Shown here: positions 1 to 8,238 of the stretch, in pieces
Position numbering within the stretch: the first letter of the stretch is position 1
Layout: every line of letters starts with the position of its first letter
DNA from: Candidatus Kuenenia stuttgartensis
GTDB taxonomy: Bacteria > Bacteroidota > Bacteroidia > Chitinophagales > Chitinophagaceae
Assembly (NCBI GenBank): GCA_943330835.2
Contig: CALQJH020000005.1
Location: 1-23,130, forward strand
Direction: 5' to 3'
Length of the DNA stretch: 23,130 nucleotides
Position numbers and translations under genes: made by a program
The notes under the pieces: model-generated
Database searches by the model: none
Seen by the model: the letters and a program-made list of their open reading frames with translations, nothing else
Told to the model about the DNA's origin: nothing

Positions 1-1319
1 TCTGAAAGACTACCTGTTTCCCAGATATACATGCCACAACTTGTTGCAACTGTTGTATCTGATGTAGGTTCATTCATTGTTAACTCCAATACGTGTGTTA
101 TACAACCTTCTGTATAACTATAAGTGCCTGATGTAAAGTAATCAGAAAGATTGCCATTTTCCCAAATGTACATGCCACAACTTGTTGCAACTGTTGTATC
201 TGATGTAGGTTCATTCATTGTTAACTCCAATACGTGCGTTACACAATTTTCTGTATAGCTATAAGTGCCAGATGTAAAATAATCAGAATAATTGCCACTC
301 TCCCAAATATACATACCGCAAGCTGTTGCTACTGTTGTATCATATGTTGGCTCATTAACTGTCAACTCCAATACGTGCGTTACACAACCTTCTGTATAAC
401 TATAAGTACCTGATGACATGTAATCAGAAAGATTGCCATTTTCCCAGATGTACATTCCGCAAGATGTTGCTACTGTTGTATCTGAAATTGACTCAACCAT
501 GGTCAATTCCAATATATGTGTTATACAACCTTCTGTGTAACTGTATGTACCTGAAGTAAAATAATCAGAATAATTGCCACTCTCCCAAATATACATACCA
601 CAAGCTGTTGCTACTGTTGTGACTGGAGTTGGCTCACTAACCGTTAAATACAATATATACTCTACACAATCCAACGTATAGCTATAGGTTCCAGATGAAA
701 AATAATCCGAGCCATTAATTGGCCAAACATACATGCCACATGCAAAATCAAAAGTAAACTCTTGTGTAGGTTGATTTATAGTTAATACCAAAACATAGTT
801 TAAAGTTCCAGATGAATACGAATATGTTCCAGCTGTAAAATAATCCATCCCACTTATTCCCCAAACATACATGCCACAAGATGTTGCAAATGTTGTATCC
901 GCTCCATTTTGAAGTATTGTTAGTATCAATACATGAGTTAGACAACCTGTTGTAGAAGTATACGTTCCAGATGACCAATAATCATTTCCATTTAATTGCC
1001 AAGTATAAAAACCAGTTTCAGTAACAATTAAAGTATCAGATACCGATTGATTCATTGTTAATTGTAATACATGCGTTACACAACCTTCTGTATAACTATA
1101 AGTACCTGTTGTAAAATAATCTGAAAGATTACCAGTTTCCCAAATGTACATGTCACAACCTGTTGCTACAGTTGTGTCTGAAGTTGGTTGATTTACAGTA
1201 AGTATTAAAACATGAGTTTGACAATTTGATGTATAACTATATGTGCCTGACGACATATAATCAGATAGATTTCCTGTTTCCCAAATGTACATACCGCAAG
1301 ATGTTGCTACTGTTGTATC
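1..1319 (-). repeat. Tandem 141-bp (47-residue) coding repeats in the metalloprotease, nine complete units plus one cut by the edge
   Basis: From Asp704 the protease becomes a tandem array. Six complete units are 47 residues and three (the third to fifth) are 46; a tenth is cut by the left edge. A typical unit begins DTTVATSCGMYIWE, continues SDYFTSGTYSYTEGC and ends THVLELTMNEPT. The last units are close at DNA level: the 66 bases from 31 reappear without change from 172. Units 6 and 8 share ACGMYIWESGNYSDY, while 7 and 9 share SCGMYIWENGNLSDY, so growth by two-unit steps is likely. Each typical unit has two Cys, so a disulfide per unit is plausible; the third lacks the first Cys and the fourth lacks the second. 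The array probably forms a stalk or adhesive region between enzyme and cell-surface anchor. Confidence 0.95.
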
Positions 1320-3428
1320 TCTTAAAGACTGATTCACTGTTACCACAGTTGCTGCCGATGATGCACTTTGACAACCATTCGCATTGGTAACTTTTACGGT
1401 ATAACTGTTAGCTGTAGTTGCTGTAATTGCTTGCGTAGTAGCGCCGGTGCTCCATAAAAAAGAACTTCCAGCACTGGCTGTTAATAGCACACTGCCACCA
1501 CTACAAAAAGTAGTAGCCGTTGATGCGGTTATCGTTGCAGTAGGTAAGGCATTCACTGTAACAAGTACGGCAGTTCTTGTTGCACTTATTGCACAAGTAC
1601 TATCCTGTACATAATATGTTGTATTTGATGTTAAGGTTGGTGTAGTGTAAGTAGAAGCAGTAGCTAATAATGTACCACCGGTTGAAGCCGAATACCACTT
1701 AAGGGTTCCTGCACCTGTTGCCGATAAACTAGCTGTGTTGCCACTACAAATTGAAACGCCAGAAGCAGAAGGAGCAGAAGGAGCTACACAAGTTCCCGCA
1801 GCTAAATAAATTGGATAATCTTCTGCCTGACCATAAGTTAAAGATGCACTGGTTCCCGAAACAGCGGCAATCCCATATGAAGTAGAAAGATCATTAATTA
1901 TTCTCATTCTTACTATAGACCCTACAGACATATTCGCAGCTGTAGGAACTGTAAATGTCACAGATTTTTGAATCGTATAACCTACACCATCAGCTTTTAG
2001 AATACTAGTGTTTATATATATTCTTTCTGTTGTTTCATTAAAAGCACCATCATTATTATAATCAATATATATGCCCAATTGATTATTATTGGAATTCATT
2101 AAGTTGACTTTTATGGTATTGGAAGTACCGGCAGTTACAGCAAATAAATCATACCATCTATTTGCCCTGTTAACATACCCACCATCCTGCGAGGTGATCA
2201 TTGAATTGACTATCATATCATTCAGTTCTACTCTGTATATTCCTCCAAGATTGCTACCGAGACCCGTTGAACTTGTTACAGGTATTACTGATGCAGCTGT
2301 AGGAGCAACCCAGGTAGTAGGATAAGTGCCGCGATTATTAGCCCATGATGTAGTCAACCCCTCTCTTATTGTAGTCATACAAGACGCTTTCATCCTATCT
2401 TTTTGATTAGGCGTAAAAAGTCTTGTCTTAAAGGTATAATTCATGATATTCTTTTCCGTAGTGGAAGTATATGGAGTTCCTGTGCAAATATTAGTAAAAG
2501 GTGATGTGTAAGGGAAGGAATCTCTTGCATAAGCAGGATAAGCATTGCCTGCTCCCTGAGGATTATTAATAGGATCAGTATCTGCACATTTATCTCCCAA
2601 AGTGGGATCAGTTGAAGGGCAAGCATTATTAGCATCTATCCCTTCAAATGGATGATACAGACTTAAAGCATGACCAATTTCGTGAGGCAATACGACATTA
2701 CCAGGCGTCATCCCTGTTGCAAGCATTATGGTACCGTCTCTATCTCTTGCAGTTGATGTTGAAAGGGAAGTAGATGTTACAGGCTCGAAAGGAAAATAAG
2801 CGAAGCCGGCAGTCCAGCTTGAACAAGCATTTGGAACACCTCCACAACCATCAATTTTATTAACAACCCAGATATTGTAATATTTAAATGGGTCCCATCT
2901 TGTTAAATTCTTAATCGTTACTTCATCAACTCCATTAGCACCATCTAATCTCATACCATATGTGCCATAATCAGCAATACCAGAACAATTTACCCTTTCA
3001 ATACCGGTTGTTGTAACGTTATTGGTATCCTTTGTTGCTAATACAAATTTGATATTGATATCTCCTACCCCAAGTATAGAACCTCCTGCACCACTCCAGG
3101 TTCCATTGTATACTTTATTCAAATAATCAATAGTACTCAATACAGCTGCATCTGTTGGATTATCGTAAGCACCTAAAGTACCGCCATTATGCATGATATG
3201 GACTACGCAAGGAATATAGAAAGTGTCATTTACAGATCTGGACATTCCTCTTGTTTTAATATAATCGTGAATCTTAGCATCTACCTCTTCTATATTTTTC
3301 AAGTAGTTGGGATTGCGCTGGATTTCTTTCTTTTTATTTTCATCAAAACCACATCTGACCTGAGATTTAACTTGAATAGACATCAATAACAATGAAAAGA
3401 TGGCTAAAAGAATAGATTTTTTGTTCAT
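1..3428 (-). CDS. Secreted M43 (pappalysin-type) zinc metalloprotease with Ig-like and tandem repeats, C-terminus outside window
   Basis: Read on the minus strand from the ATG at 3428, the frame stays open for 1142 codons to the left edge, so the 3' end is missing. Residues 1-22 (MNKKSILLAIFSLLLMSIQV...) are a signal peptide. A short pro-region contains Cys26, a possible cysteine switch. The catalytic domain (about 70-345) has the zinc motif HEIGHALSLYH (His249, Glu250, His253, His259), a GDKCADTDP segment resembling the M43 'GDxxxDTP' element, and the Met-turn NIMNY (Met329). The usual Gly of HExxHxxGxxH is Ser256. A GEVED-like domain (about 425-540, ending GQAEDYPIYL) and two Ig-like domains (about 545-695) follow, then the 46-47-residue repeats. 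Known M43 enzymes such as ulilysin cleave proteins outside the cell. A T9SS tail is expected beyond the window but not seen. No Shine-Dalgarno is visible. It is divergent from the sensor kinase. Substrate unknown; family call firm. Confidence 0.92.
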   Translation of the reverse strand, partial: MNKKSILLAIFSLLLMSIQVKSQVRCGFDENKKKEIQRNPNYLKNIEEVDAKIHDYIKTRGMSRSVNDTFYIPCVVHIMHNGGTLGAYDNPTDAAVLSTIDYLNKVYNGTWSGAGGSILGVGDINIKFVLATKDTNNVTTTGIERVNCSGIADYGTYGMRLDGANGVDEVTIKNLTRWDPFKYYNIWVVNKIDGCGGVPNACSSWTAGFAYFPFEPVTSTSLSTSTARDRDGTIMLATGMTPGNVVLPHEIGHALSLYHPFEGIDANNACPSTDPTLGDKCADTDPINNPQGAGNAYPAYARDSFPYTSPFTNICTGTPYTSTTEKNIMNYTFKTRLFTPNQKDRMKASCMTTIREGLTTSWANNRGTYPTTWVAPTAASVIPVTSSTGLGSNLGGIYRVELNDMIVNSMITSQDGGYVNRANRWYDLFAVTAGTSNTIKVNLMNSNNNQLGIYIDYNNDGAFNETTERIYINTSILKADGVGYTIQKSVTFTVPTAANMSVGSIVRMRIINDLSTSYGIAAVSGTSASLTYGQAEDYPIYLAAGTCVAPSAPSASGVSICSGNTASLSATGAGTLKWYSASTGGTLLATASTYTTPTLTSNTTYYVQDSTCAISATRTAVLVTVNALPTATITASTATTFCSGGSVLLTASAGSSFLWSTGATTQAITATTANSYTVKVTNANGCQSASSAATVVTVNQSLRDTTVATSCGMYIWETGNLSDYMSSGTYSYTSNCQTHVLILTVNQPTSDTTVATGCDMYIWETGNLSDYFTTGTYSYTEGCVTHVLQLTMNQSVSDTLIVTETGFYTWQLNGNDYWSSGTYTSTTGCLTHVLILTILQNGADTTFATSCGMYVWGISGMDYFTAGTYSYSSGTLNYVLVLTINQPTQEFTFDFACGMYVWPINGSDYFSSGTYSYTLDCVEYILYLTVSEPTPVTTVATACGMYIWESGNYSDYFTSGTYSYTEGCITHILELTMVESISDTTVATSCGMYIWENGNLSDYMSSGTYSYTEGCVTHVLELTVNEPTYDTTVATACGMYIWESGNYSDYFTSGTYSYTENCVTHVLELTMNEPTSDTTVATSCGMYIWENGNLSDYFTSGTYSYTEGCITHVLELTMNEPTSDTTVATSCGMYIWETGSLS

Positions 3429-3615
3429 ACAACTAGATTTGGGATTCACTTTGTTTTAAATAAGAGACCTTAATTTATTAAGCGTGCAAATTAGCCCTAT
3501 GTTTAATGTTGTACAATCCCTAATAGTAGTGAAATATGATCGTTGTTGTTTTTCCGGATAATAGATATCATTATTAAACTTAAAATGGTATTTTGTAGGC
3601 CTATTTCTATTCATA
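3429..3615. promoter_or_regulatory. Divergent intergenic region between metalloprotease and sensor kinase
   Basis: This 187-bp AT-rich gap separates two head-to-head start codons, so it must hold promoters for both directions unless one lies inside a neighbouring gene. Imperfect matches to the Bacteroidota -7 element TAnnTTTG occur on the plus strand: TAGATTTG at 3434-3441 matches exactly but is 175 bp from the kinase start, and TATTTTG at 3589-3595 is one base short. No properly spaced -33 partner was found, and no convincing element was found on the minus strand. The location is sure; the individual elements are weak. Confidence 0.4.
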
Positions 3616-6600
3616 ATGAGATTAACATTCACCATTTTATTCACAGTTGTTCTTTTTCTACAAATCACTACTGCACAGGAAAATGCCCCTATTGAATATA
3701 AATTTGAGACACTCACTATAAAGGATGGTCTGTCGCAAGGAATGGTAAATGCCATCATTCAAGACCAATATGGTTTTATGTGGTTTGCAACCAACGATGG
3801 ACTTAACCGTTTTGATGGATATAATTTTAGTGTGTTCAAAAATGATGTGGAAGACAGCACTTCTATTGCAGGAAATTTCATCAGATTTTTATTTGAAGAC
3901 ACCAAGGGGCGCCTTTGGATTGCCACCGCGGATAACGGCCTCGATTTATTTGACCGAAAAACGGAAACTTTTATCCACTTCAAACATGAATCAAATAATT
4001 CGAACAGCATCAGCAGCAATAGTGTAACCTCTATCTGTGAAGATAAATCTGGGCATATTTGGGTAGGCACCATTCAAGGACTGAACAGGTTAACTATTAC
4101 AGAAAATAAAATAACTAAAAATAACTTTCGAGACAAATTCGATGTGCTCTTTACAAAAATCATTTTTGACAAATCAAATCCGAACGTTGAAGCATTTTTA
4201 AGAATTGACGAATCCCCTTTAGCCGATTGGAGATCATCAAATTTCTTTGCAGATAACGATGGCAGGATTTGGGTATCAACACAAGGAAAATTATTTCAAA
4301 TTATAGCGGGTAAAAACGAATCTTATGAAATAAAAAATATCGACATAGAAAAGTATAAATATCCTTCAGCAAAAAATGACTATTTATCAAGGTATGTTCA
4401 ATCTTTTGTTCCGATAAAAGGGGAAAATAAATTTTTAATGTTATTTGAAAATGGGATTACTGAAATATCCAATCAAAATAAGTCGATTCGTTTTTTAACA
4501 ACACCGAATACTCAAAAATGCATTTATACATTCCCAGTAAGTACAGACAATGAGAATAATTTATTTGCAGGGATAGACCACCAATTGAATCTATTCAATT
4601 TTAGCAAACATTATTGGAATAAGATTAGCAGTTATGATAAAAACCTGTCCCCCTATTTGAATTTTATTTCCTGCAGTTACTTAGATAAAAACGGCAACAC
4701 CTGGATAGGGACTCAAGGTTATGGTTTACTCAAATACAACAAAAAAATTGAACGGTTTCATACCACAGAAAATGCAAGTATAAATTACATGAGCCCTGGA
4801 ATAAATGGAGACGTTTTATTTCTTAAAAATCCCATGGACGATTTTTTTTATAGCCATGACTTAAAAACTGGTCTTACTTTTCCACCGATAACTAAAACAA
4901 ATATAAAACTACAAAAAGGCACACATCATGATAAAGCAGAAACTAAATCTGTTATACAAGATAAAGATGGAAGTTACTGGATAGGGAGAATTGGCTTATA
5001 CCACTATGAGCCGCTACAAAAAAAAACCAGTTACTATTGGAATCAATATGATAACATTTTCCCGCTGTATGATGACAATAAAGGCAACCTGTTATTTGGC
5101 AATACACATGGATTAGTGATTTTTGACAAAGTACATAAATCCTCTACGGAATTTAAATTCCCAGTTAAAAGTGATGAAGGCCCTTATGATTTTTTACAAA
5201 GCATTTATAAAGACCAAAATGATCTCATTTGGCTAGGCACGTTGAAAGGTCTTTTTAGTTTTGATGTACAAAAAACAAAATGGACGCATTATAAAAACAT
5301 CCCTGGAAAAGCCAACTCACTTAGCTACGATCTTATTTTTTGTATTTGTCCTGACCCAATCGCACCCGAACGATTCCTTTGGATTGGAACTAAAAGTGGC
5401 GGTCTAAATAAGTTTGATAAAACATCAGGAAATTTCGAAAGATTTGGGATAAAAGAGGGACTTCCAAATGATGTTATTTATGGTATTGTCAGCTATGCAA
5501 ACCAGCATTTATGGATGAGTACTAATAATGGTATCTCGATGCTGAATTTGGCGAATAACACTTTCACCAATTATGATGAAAAAGACGGATTACAAGGCAA
5601 TGAATTCAATAGAAATGCATTTTGTAAAACTTCGGATAATACCATTTTTTTCGGAGGACTAAATGGTTTTAATTATTTCAATCCCAAAAAACTAATAGCT
5701 AAAAAAACCGTACCGAATGTATTGATTACCGCATTGAAAATTAATTACGTTTTAGAAGATTTCAGAAAAAAAAATGCTGTAATAAAGCAGCCGTTATACC
5801 TTACCGATGGCATCACGTTAAAACACCATCAAAATGATATTGCTATTGAATTTTCATCGCTAGATTTCACCTCACTTAAGAAAGATAAATACCAATACAA
5901 ATTAGAGGGATACGATGAAAATTGGATTGCAGCTGACTTAGTGAATAAAGCTATTTATACTAATTTAAATCCCGGGGAATATATTTTTTTAGTAAAGGGC
6001 AGCAATAATGATGGGGTGTGGAATAGCAACCCAACTAAACTAACCATCATTATCCTGGCGCCTTGGTATGCTACATGGTGGTTCCGGCTTATATTAATGA
6101 CTACTTTTCTGTCGATTATTTATGTAATTTATAAATACAGGATAAAGAAATTTAAAGAAATTCAAAAAATCAAAACGGCTATCTCAAGAGATCTTCATGA
6201 TGATATAGGTGCTAATTTAAGTACCATTTCTATTTTTGCAGAAATTGCATCAAATCCCTCAAAAACATCAACTGATGTACAGGTCATTTTAAAAAAGATA
6301 TTGAAGTTCGCAAACAATTCTCAAGAATCAATGAGCGATATTATATGGATGATCAATACTAAAACCGATAATTTCTTGAACCTTATTTTTAGAATGCAAA
6401 GCATTTACAAAGAGTCTCTTGAAACAAATGACACTCAAGTGATTTTTAAATATGACCAGGAGATTGAAAATTTTAAACTAACTGCTAATCAAACTAAATC
6501 AATCTATCTTATTTATAAAGAAGCTATTAACAACATCAATAAATATGCAAATGCCTCTAAAGTAGAAATCACCATTATGAGAAATAATGAAACTATCGAA

Positions 6601-6777
6601 ATGAGCATAAAAGATAACGGTAATGGTTTTAATCAACATGATATCATGGCCTTTCAACAAAGAGGTGGCAATGGTTTGGGAAACATGAAATTACGATCTC
6701 AGGAAATCAACGGACAGTTGAATATCCAAAGTAAAATAAATGAAGGAACTACAATTATTTTGAAATTTCCTTATTAA
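3616..6777 (+). CDS. Periplasmic beta-propeller sensor histidine kinase (Reg_prop / Y_Y_Y / HisKA_3 / HATPase)
   Basis: A 1053-residue membrane sensor. The ATG at 3616 gives a clean signal peptide (MRLTFTILFTVVLFLQITTA). Residues about 27-700 hold many two-component-regulator propeller repeats of the form D-x-x-G-x-x-W-[IVF]-[AG]-T-x-x-GL (for example GFMWFATNDGL, GRLWIATADNGL, GHIWVGTIQGL), enough for two propellers. A Y_Y_Y domain (about 735-813, with LEGYDENW) follows, then one membrane helix (about 821-840). The cytoplasmic part has a HisKA_3 motif RDLHDDIGANLS with phospho-acceptor His861, an N-box EAINNINKYA (969-978), DNGNGF (1000-1005) and GGNGLGN (1017-1023) of the ATP-binding domain. 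All catalytic motifs are present. Unlike many Bacteroidota propeller proteins it has no fused receiver or AraC output, and its partner is the response regulator 68 bp downstream. Ligand unknown; such sensors often detect glycans, but nothing nearby indicates a glycan locus. Confidence 0.95.
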   Translation: MRLTFTILFTVVLFLQITTAQENAPIEYKFETLTIKDGLSQGMVNAIIQDQYGFMWFATNDGLNRFDGYNFSVFKNDVEDSTSIAGNFIRFLFEDTKGRLWIATADNGLDLFDRKTETFIHFKHESNNSNSISSNSVTSICEDKSGHIWVGTIQGLNRLTITENKITKNNFRDKFDVLFTKIIFDKSNPNVEAFLRIDESPLADWRSSNFFADNDGRIWVSTQGKLFQIIAGKNESYEIKNIDIEKYKYPSAKNDYLSRYVQSFVPIKGENKFLMLFENGITEISNQNKSIRFLTTPNTQKCIYTFPVSTDNENNLFAGIDHQLNLFNFSKHYWNKISSYDKNLSPYLNFISCSYLDKNGNTWIGTQGYGLLKYNKKIERFHTTENASINYMSPGINGDVLFLKNPMDDFFYSHDLKTGLTFPPITKTNIKLQKGTHHDKAETKSVIQDKDGSYWIGRIGLYHYEPLQKKTSYYWNQYDNIFPLYDDNKGNLLFGNTHGLVIFDKVHKSSTEFKFPVKSDEGPYDFLQSIYKDQNDLIWLGTLKGLFSFDVQKTKWTHYKNIPGKANSLSYDLIFCICPDPIAPERFLWIGTKSGGLNKFDKTSGNFERFGIKEGLPNDVIYGIVSYANQHLWMSTNNGISMLNLANNTFTNYDEKDGLQGNEFNRNAFCKTSDNTIFFGGLNGFNYFNPKKLIAKKTVPNVLITALKINYVLEDFRKKNAVIKQPLYLTDGITLKHHQNDIAIEFSSLDFTSLKKDKYQYKLEGYDENWIAADLVNKAIYTNLNPGEYIFLVKGSNNDGVWNSNPTKLTIIILAPWYATWWFRLILMTTFLSIIYVIYKYRIKKFKEIQKIKTAISRDLHDDIGANLSTISIFAEIASNPSKTSTDVQVILKKILKFANNSQESMSDIIWMINTKTDNFLNLIFRMQSIYKESLETNDTQVIFKYDQEIENFKLTANQTKSIYLIYKEAINNINKYANASKVEITIMRNNETIEMSIKDNGNGFNQHDIMAFQQRGGNGLGNMKLRSQEINGQLNIQSKINEGTTIILKFPY

Positions 6778-6845
6778 TAACGTCACAAAAGCTATCCCTA
6801 TAATTAGTGATTTTTTATTCCTATAAAAGGGCTTAATATCGAGCT

Positions 6846-7481
6846 ATGAAAATTACGATTTACGAAGATAATAAAGGCAGGGTTGATGCACTAAAATTAT
6901 TATTTGAAAACTATCCTGATATTGAAGTGTTGGGGATTTTCGAAAACTGCGAAAACGTGATTTACGAAACAAGCCATCTTTTGCCTGATCTCATTCTTAT
7001 GGATATCAATATGCCTGTTGTGAATGGGATAGAAGGCACCAGAAGAGTCAAACAAACTTTTCCGAATATTACCATCATCATGCAAACTATTTTTGAGGAT
7101 GAAACAAATATCTTCGATGCCATCCAAGCCGGAGCACAGGGCTATATTTTAAAGAGCACCTCTCCTGCAAAATTAATTGATGCTATTAGAGAAGCCTATG
7201 CAGGCGGCGCACCCATGACACCAAGCATCGCAAGAAAAGTCATTGATGCATTCAGACAACCAATCCCTTTCAAAATAAATAAGGAGGAAGAATATTCACT
7301 AACAGAAAAAGAAAATAACATACTACAACTTCTTTCTCATGGCATGAGCTATAAACAAATTGCAGCCGATTGCAATATCAGTTTTCATACTGTAAACAGT
7401 CACATCAAAAAGATTTATGAAAAGCTGCATGTGAACTCTGCCACTCAAGCAGTTTCAAAATTCAATTCAGAAAACAGATGA
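6846..7481 (+). CDS. NarL/LuxR-family DNA-binding response regulator
   Basis: A 211-residue two-domain regulator. The receiver domain (about 1-120) has the acidic pocket ED at 7-8, phospho-acceptor Asp53 in LILMDINMP, Thr81 in IIMQTIFED and Lys103 in GYILKS, so it looks fully functional. The C-terminal LuxR-type helix-turn-helix (about 151-207) contains SLTEKENNILQLLSHGMSYK followed by IAADCNISFHTVNSHIKKIY, the standard recognition-helix pattern. It starts 68 bp after the kinase stop on the same strand, so the two are probably one transcript and a cognate pair: HisKA_3 kinases normally phosphorylate NarL-type regulators. It should act as a cytoplasmic dimeric transcription factor. Targets cannot be read from the sequence; the two large surface-protein genes on either side are positional candidates only. 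Confidence 0.95.
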   Translation: MKITIYEDNKGRVDALKLLFENYPDIEVLGIFENCENVIYETSHLLPDLILMDINMPVVNGIEGTRRVKQTFPNITIIMQTIFEDETNIFDAIQAGAQGYILKSTSPAKLIDAIREAYAGGAPMTPSIARKVIDAFRQPIPFKINKEEEYSLTEKENNILQLLSHGMSYKQIAADCNISFHTVNSHIKKIYEKLHVNSATQAVSKFNSENR

Positions 7482-8153
7482 ACAGGCCTAAAATAAAGAT
7501 GTTTTTTTGTAAAAATATTGTTCAGTATTGAAGCTAAAGTTTATTGGATAAAAAGACATTAAAGGGTAGAGGGTTAAAATGGTTTTTGATACAAAACTTT
7601 AAAAACCTTACAAGTAGAGGTTTTCAGAGGCGAGGTACAAATGGGGTACAGGAATAAAAAGGAAATAGAGGGCTTTTATAAAATGTAGTATTCTCATCTT
7701 ACATAAGAAACTATTTTTTTAAAATAAATCACAAGTATGTCTTCTTCTTGATAGCATTGGGGACAACCCATTTTACCGAATTTTTGAACATCTTGCGCCC
7801 ATCCCTACTCCAACTATCTGTAACAAATATTTACAATTGTACCATACTTTCTCTTCCAGATCTATTTGGTCTGTTTCTTTATTTTTTTTATTGTCGTTTT
7901 TTTACATTTTTGTTACATCGTATGCTTAATACTAATATCCCCGGTTAATAACATCAGCTTTGTTGTGGCATTTCATGATATTTATTTTCAATGATGAATA
8001 GCAGGGACGATTTTTTATAAGTTAATGCCATTAAATTGAAATTCATTTAACACACTATGTTTTCATCCAAAACATCGACTCAACCTAACGTTCTTACTAC
8101 CTTTTTTCTTCTCACTACGATTCCAAAGGCATATTGTTTGGCTGCTAACCCAC
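7482..8153. other. Gene-free AT-rich stretch downstream of the response regulator
   Basis: No convincing coding region, RNA gene or mobile-element end is seen here. The only open frame of note (TTG at 7748 to 7948, 66 codons) has a weak start, no recognisable motif, and a hydrophobic Phe/Leu-rich composition such as T-rich DNA produces by chance. Short inverted repeats lie near 7581-7624 (separate entry). The converging genes on both sides need terminators, which accounts for part of the space; the rest is unexplained. Confidence 0.6.
7581..7624 (+). other. Two mutually exclusive weak hairpins, possible terminator for the kinase/regulator transcript
   Basis: GGTTTTT (7581-7587) can pair with AAAAACC (7601-7607), and AAAACCT (7602-7608) can instead pair with AGGTTTT (7618-7624). 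Both stems are seven base pairs, AT-dominated, and lie about 100 bp after the regulator stop. The second ends in only four T residues, so it would be a poor intrinsic terminator. In DNA this AT-rich such pairings may be chance. Confidence 0.2.
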
Positions 8154-8185
8154 AAAAAAGGCTTCAAATCCATAAGATTGAAGCC
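8154..8185 (-). terminator. Rho-independent terminator of the giant surface-protein gene
   Basis: On the minus strand, GGCTTCAA (complement of 8178-8185) and TTGAAGCC (complement of 8160-8167) form an eight-base-pair stem with a ten-base loop, followed directly by six T residues (8159-8154). It lies about 55 bp past the stop codon of the giant gene and in the right orientation. On the plus strand the stem is followed by only four T residues, so weaker termination of the converging kinase/regulator transcript is also possible. Confidence 0.82.
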
Positions 8186-8203
8186 CTTTTCTAAAATAGA
8201 TCA

Positions 8204-8227
8204 CAGCATTTTTGACAAAAAATGCTG
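8204..8227. other. Perfect ten-bp hairpin between the giant gene's stop codon and its terminator
   Basis: CAGCATTTTT (8204-8213) and AAAAATGCTG (8218-8227) form a perfect ten-base-pair stem with a four-base loop, 11 bp past the stop codon at 8239-8241. The T and A runs are inside the stem, so it is not a classical terminator by itself. It may protect the 3' end of the long messenger or act together with the terminator 20 bp further on. Confidence 0.55.
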
Positions 8228-8238
8228 ATTAGATCAAC

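Noticed and set aside
748..978. Small minus-strand open frame within the protease repeats
   Set aside because: It is an out-of-frame reading of the 141-bp repeats (Trp/Asn/Tyr-rich); the real frame on the same strand is continuous.
1..1319. CRISPR-like regularly spaced repeats
   Set aside because: The unit is 141 bp of head-to-tail coding sequence without unique spacers, and the frame stays open through all units.
3456..3758. 100-codon minus-strand open frame across the kinase start
   Set aside because: It overlaps the signal-peptide and first propeller coding part of the kinase antisense, has no family features, and would cover the divergent promoter region.
7748..7948. Possible 66-codon gene in the gap between the regulator and the giant gene
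   Set aside because: It needs a TTG start, has no ribosome-binding site or recognisable domain, and its Phe/Leu/Tyr-rich sequence is what T-rich DNA gives by chance.
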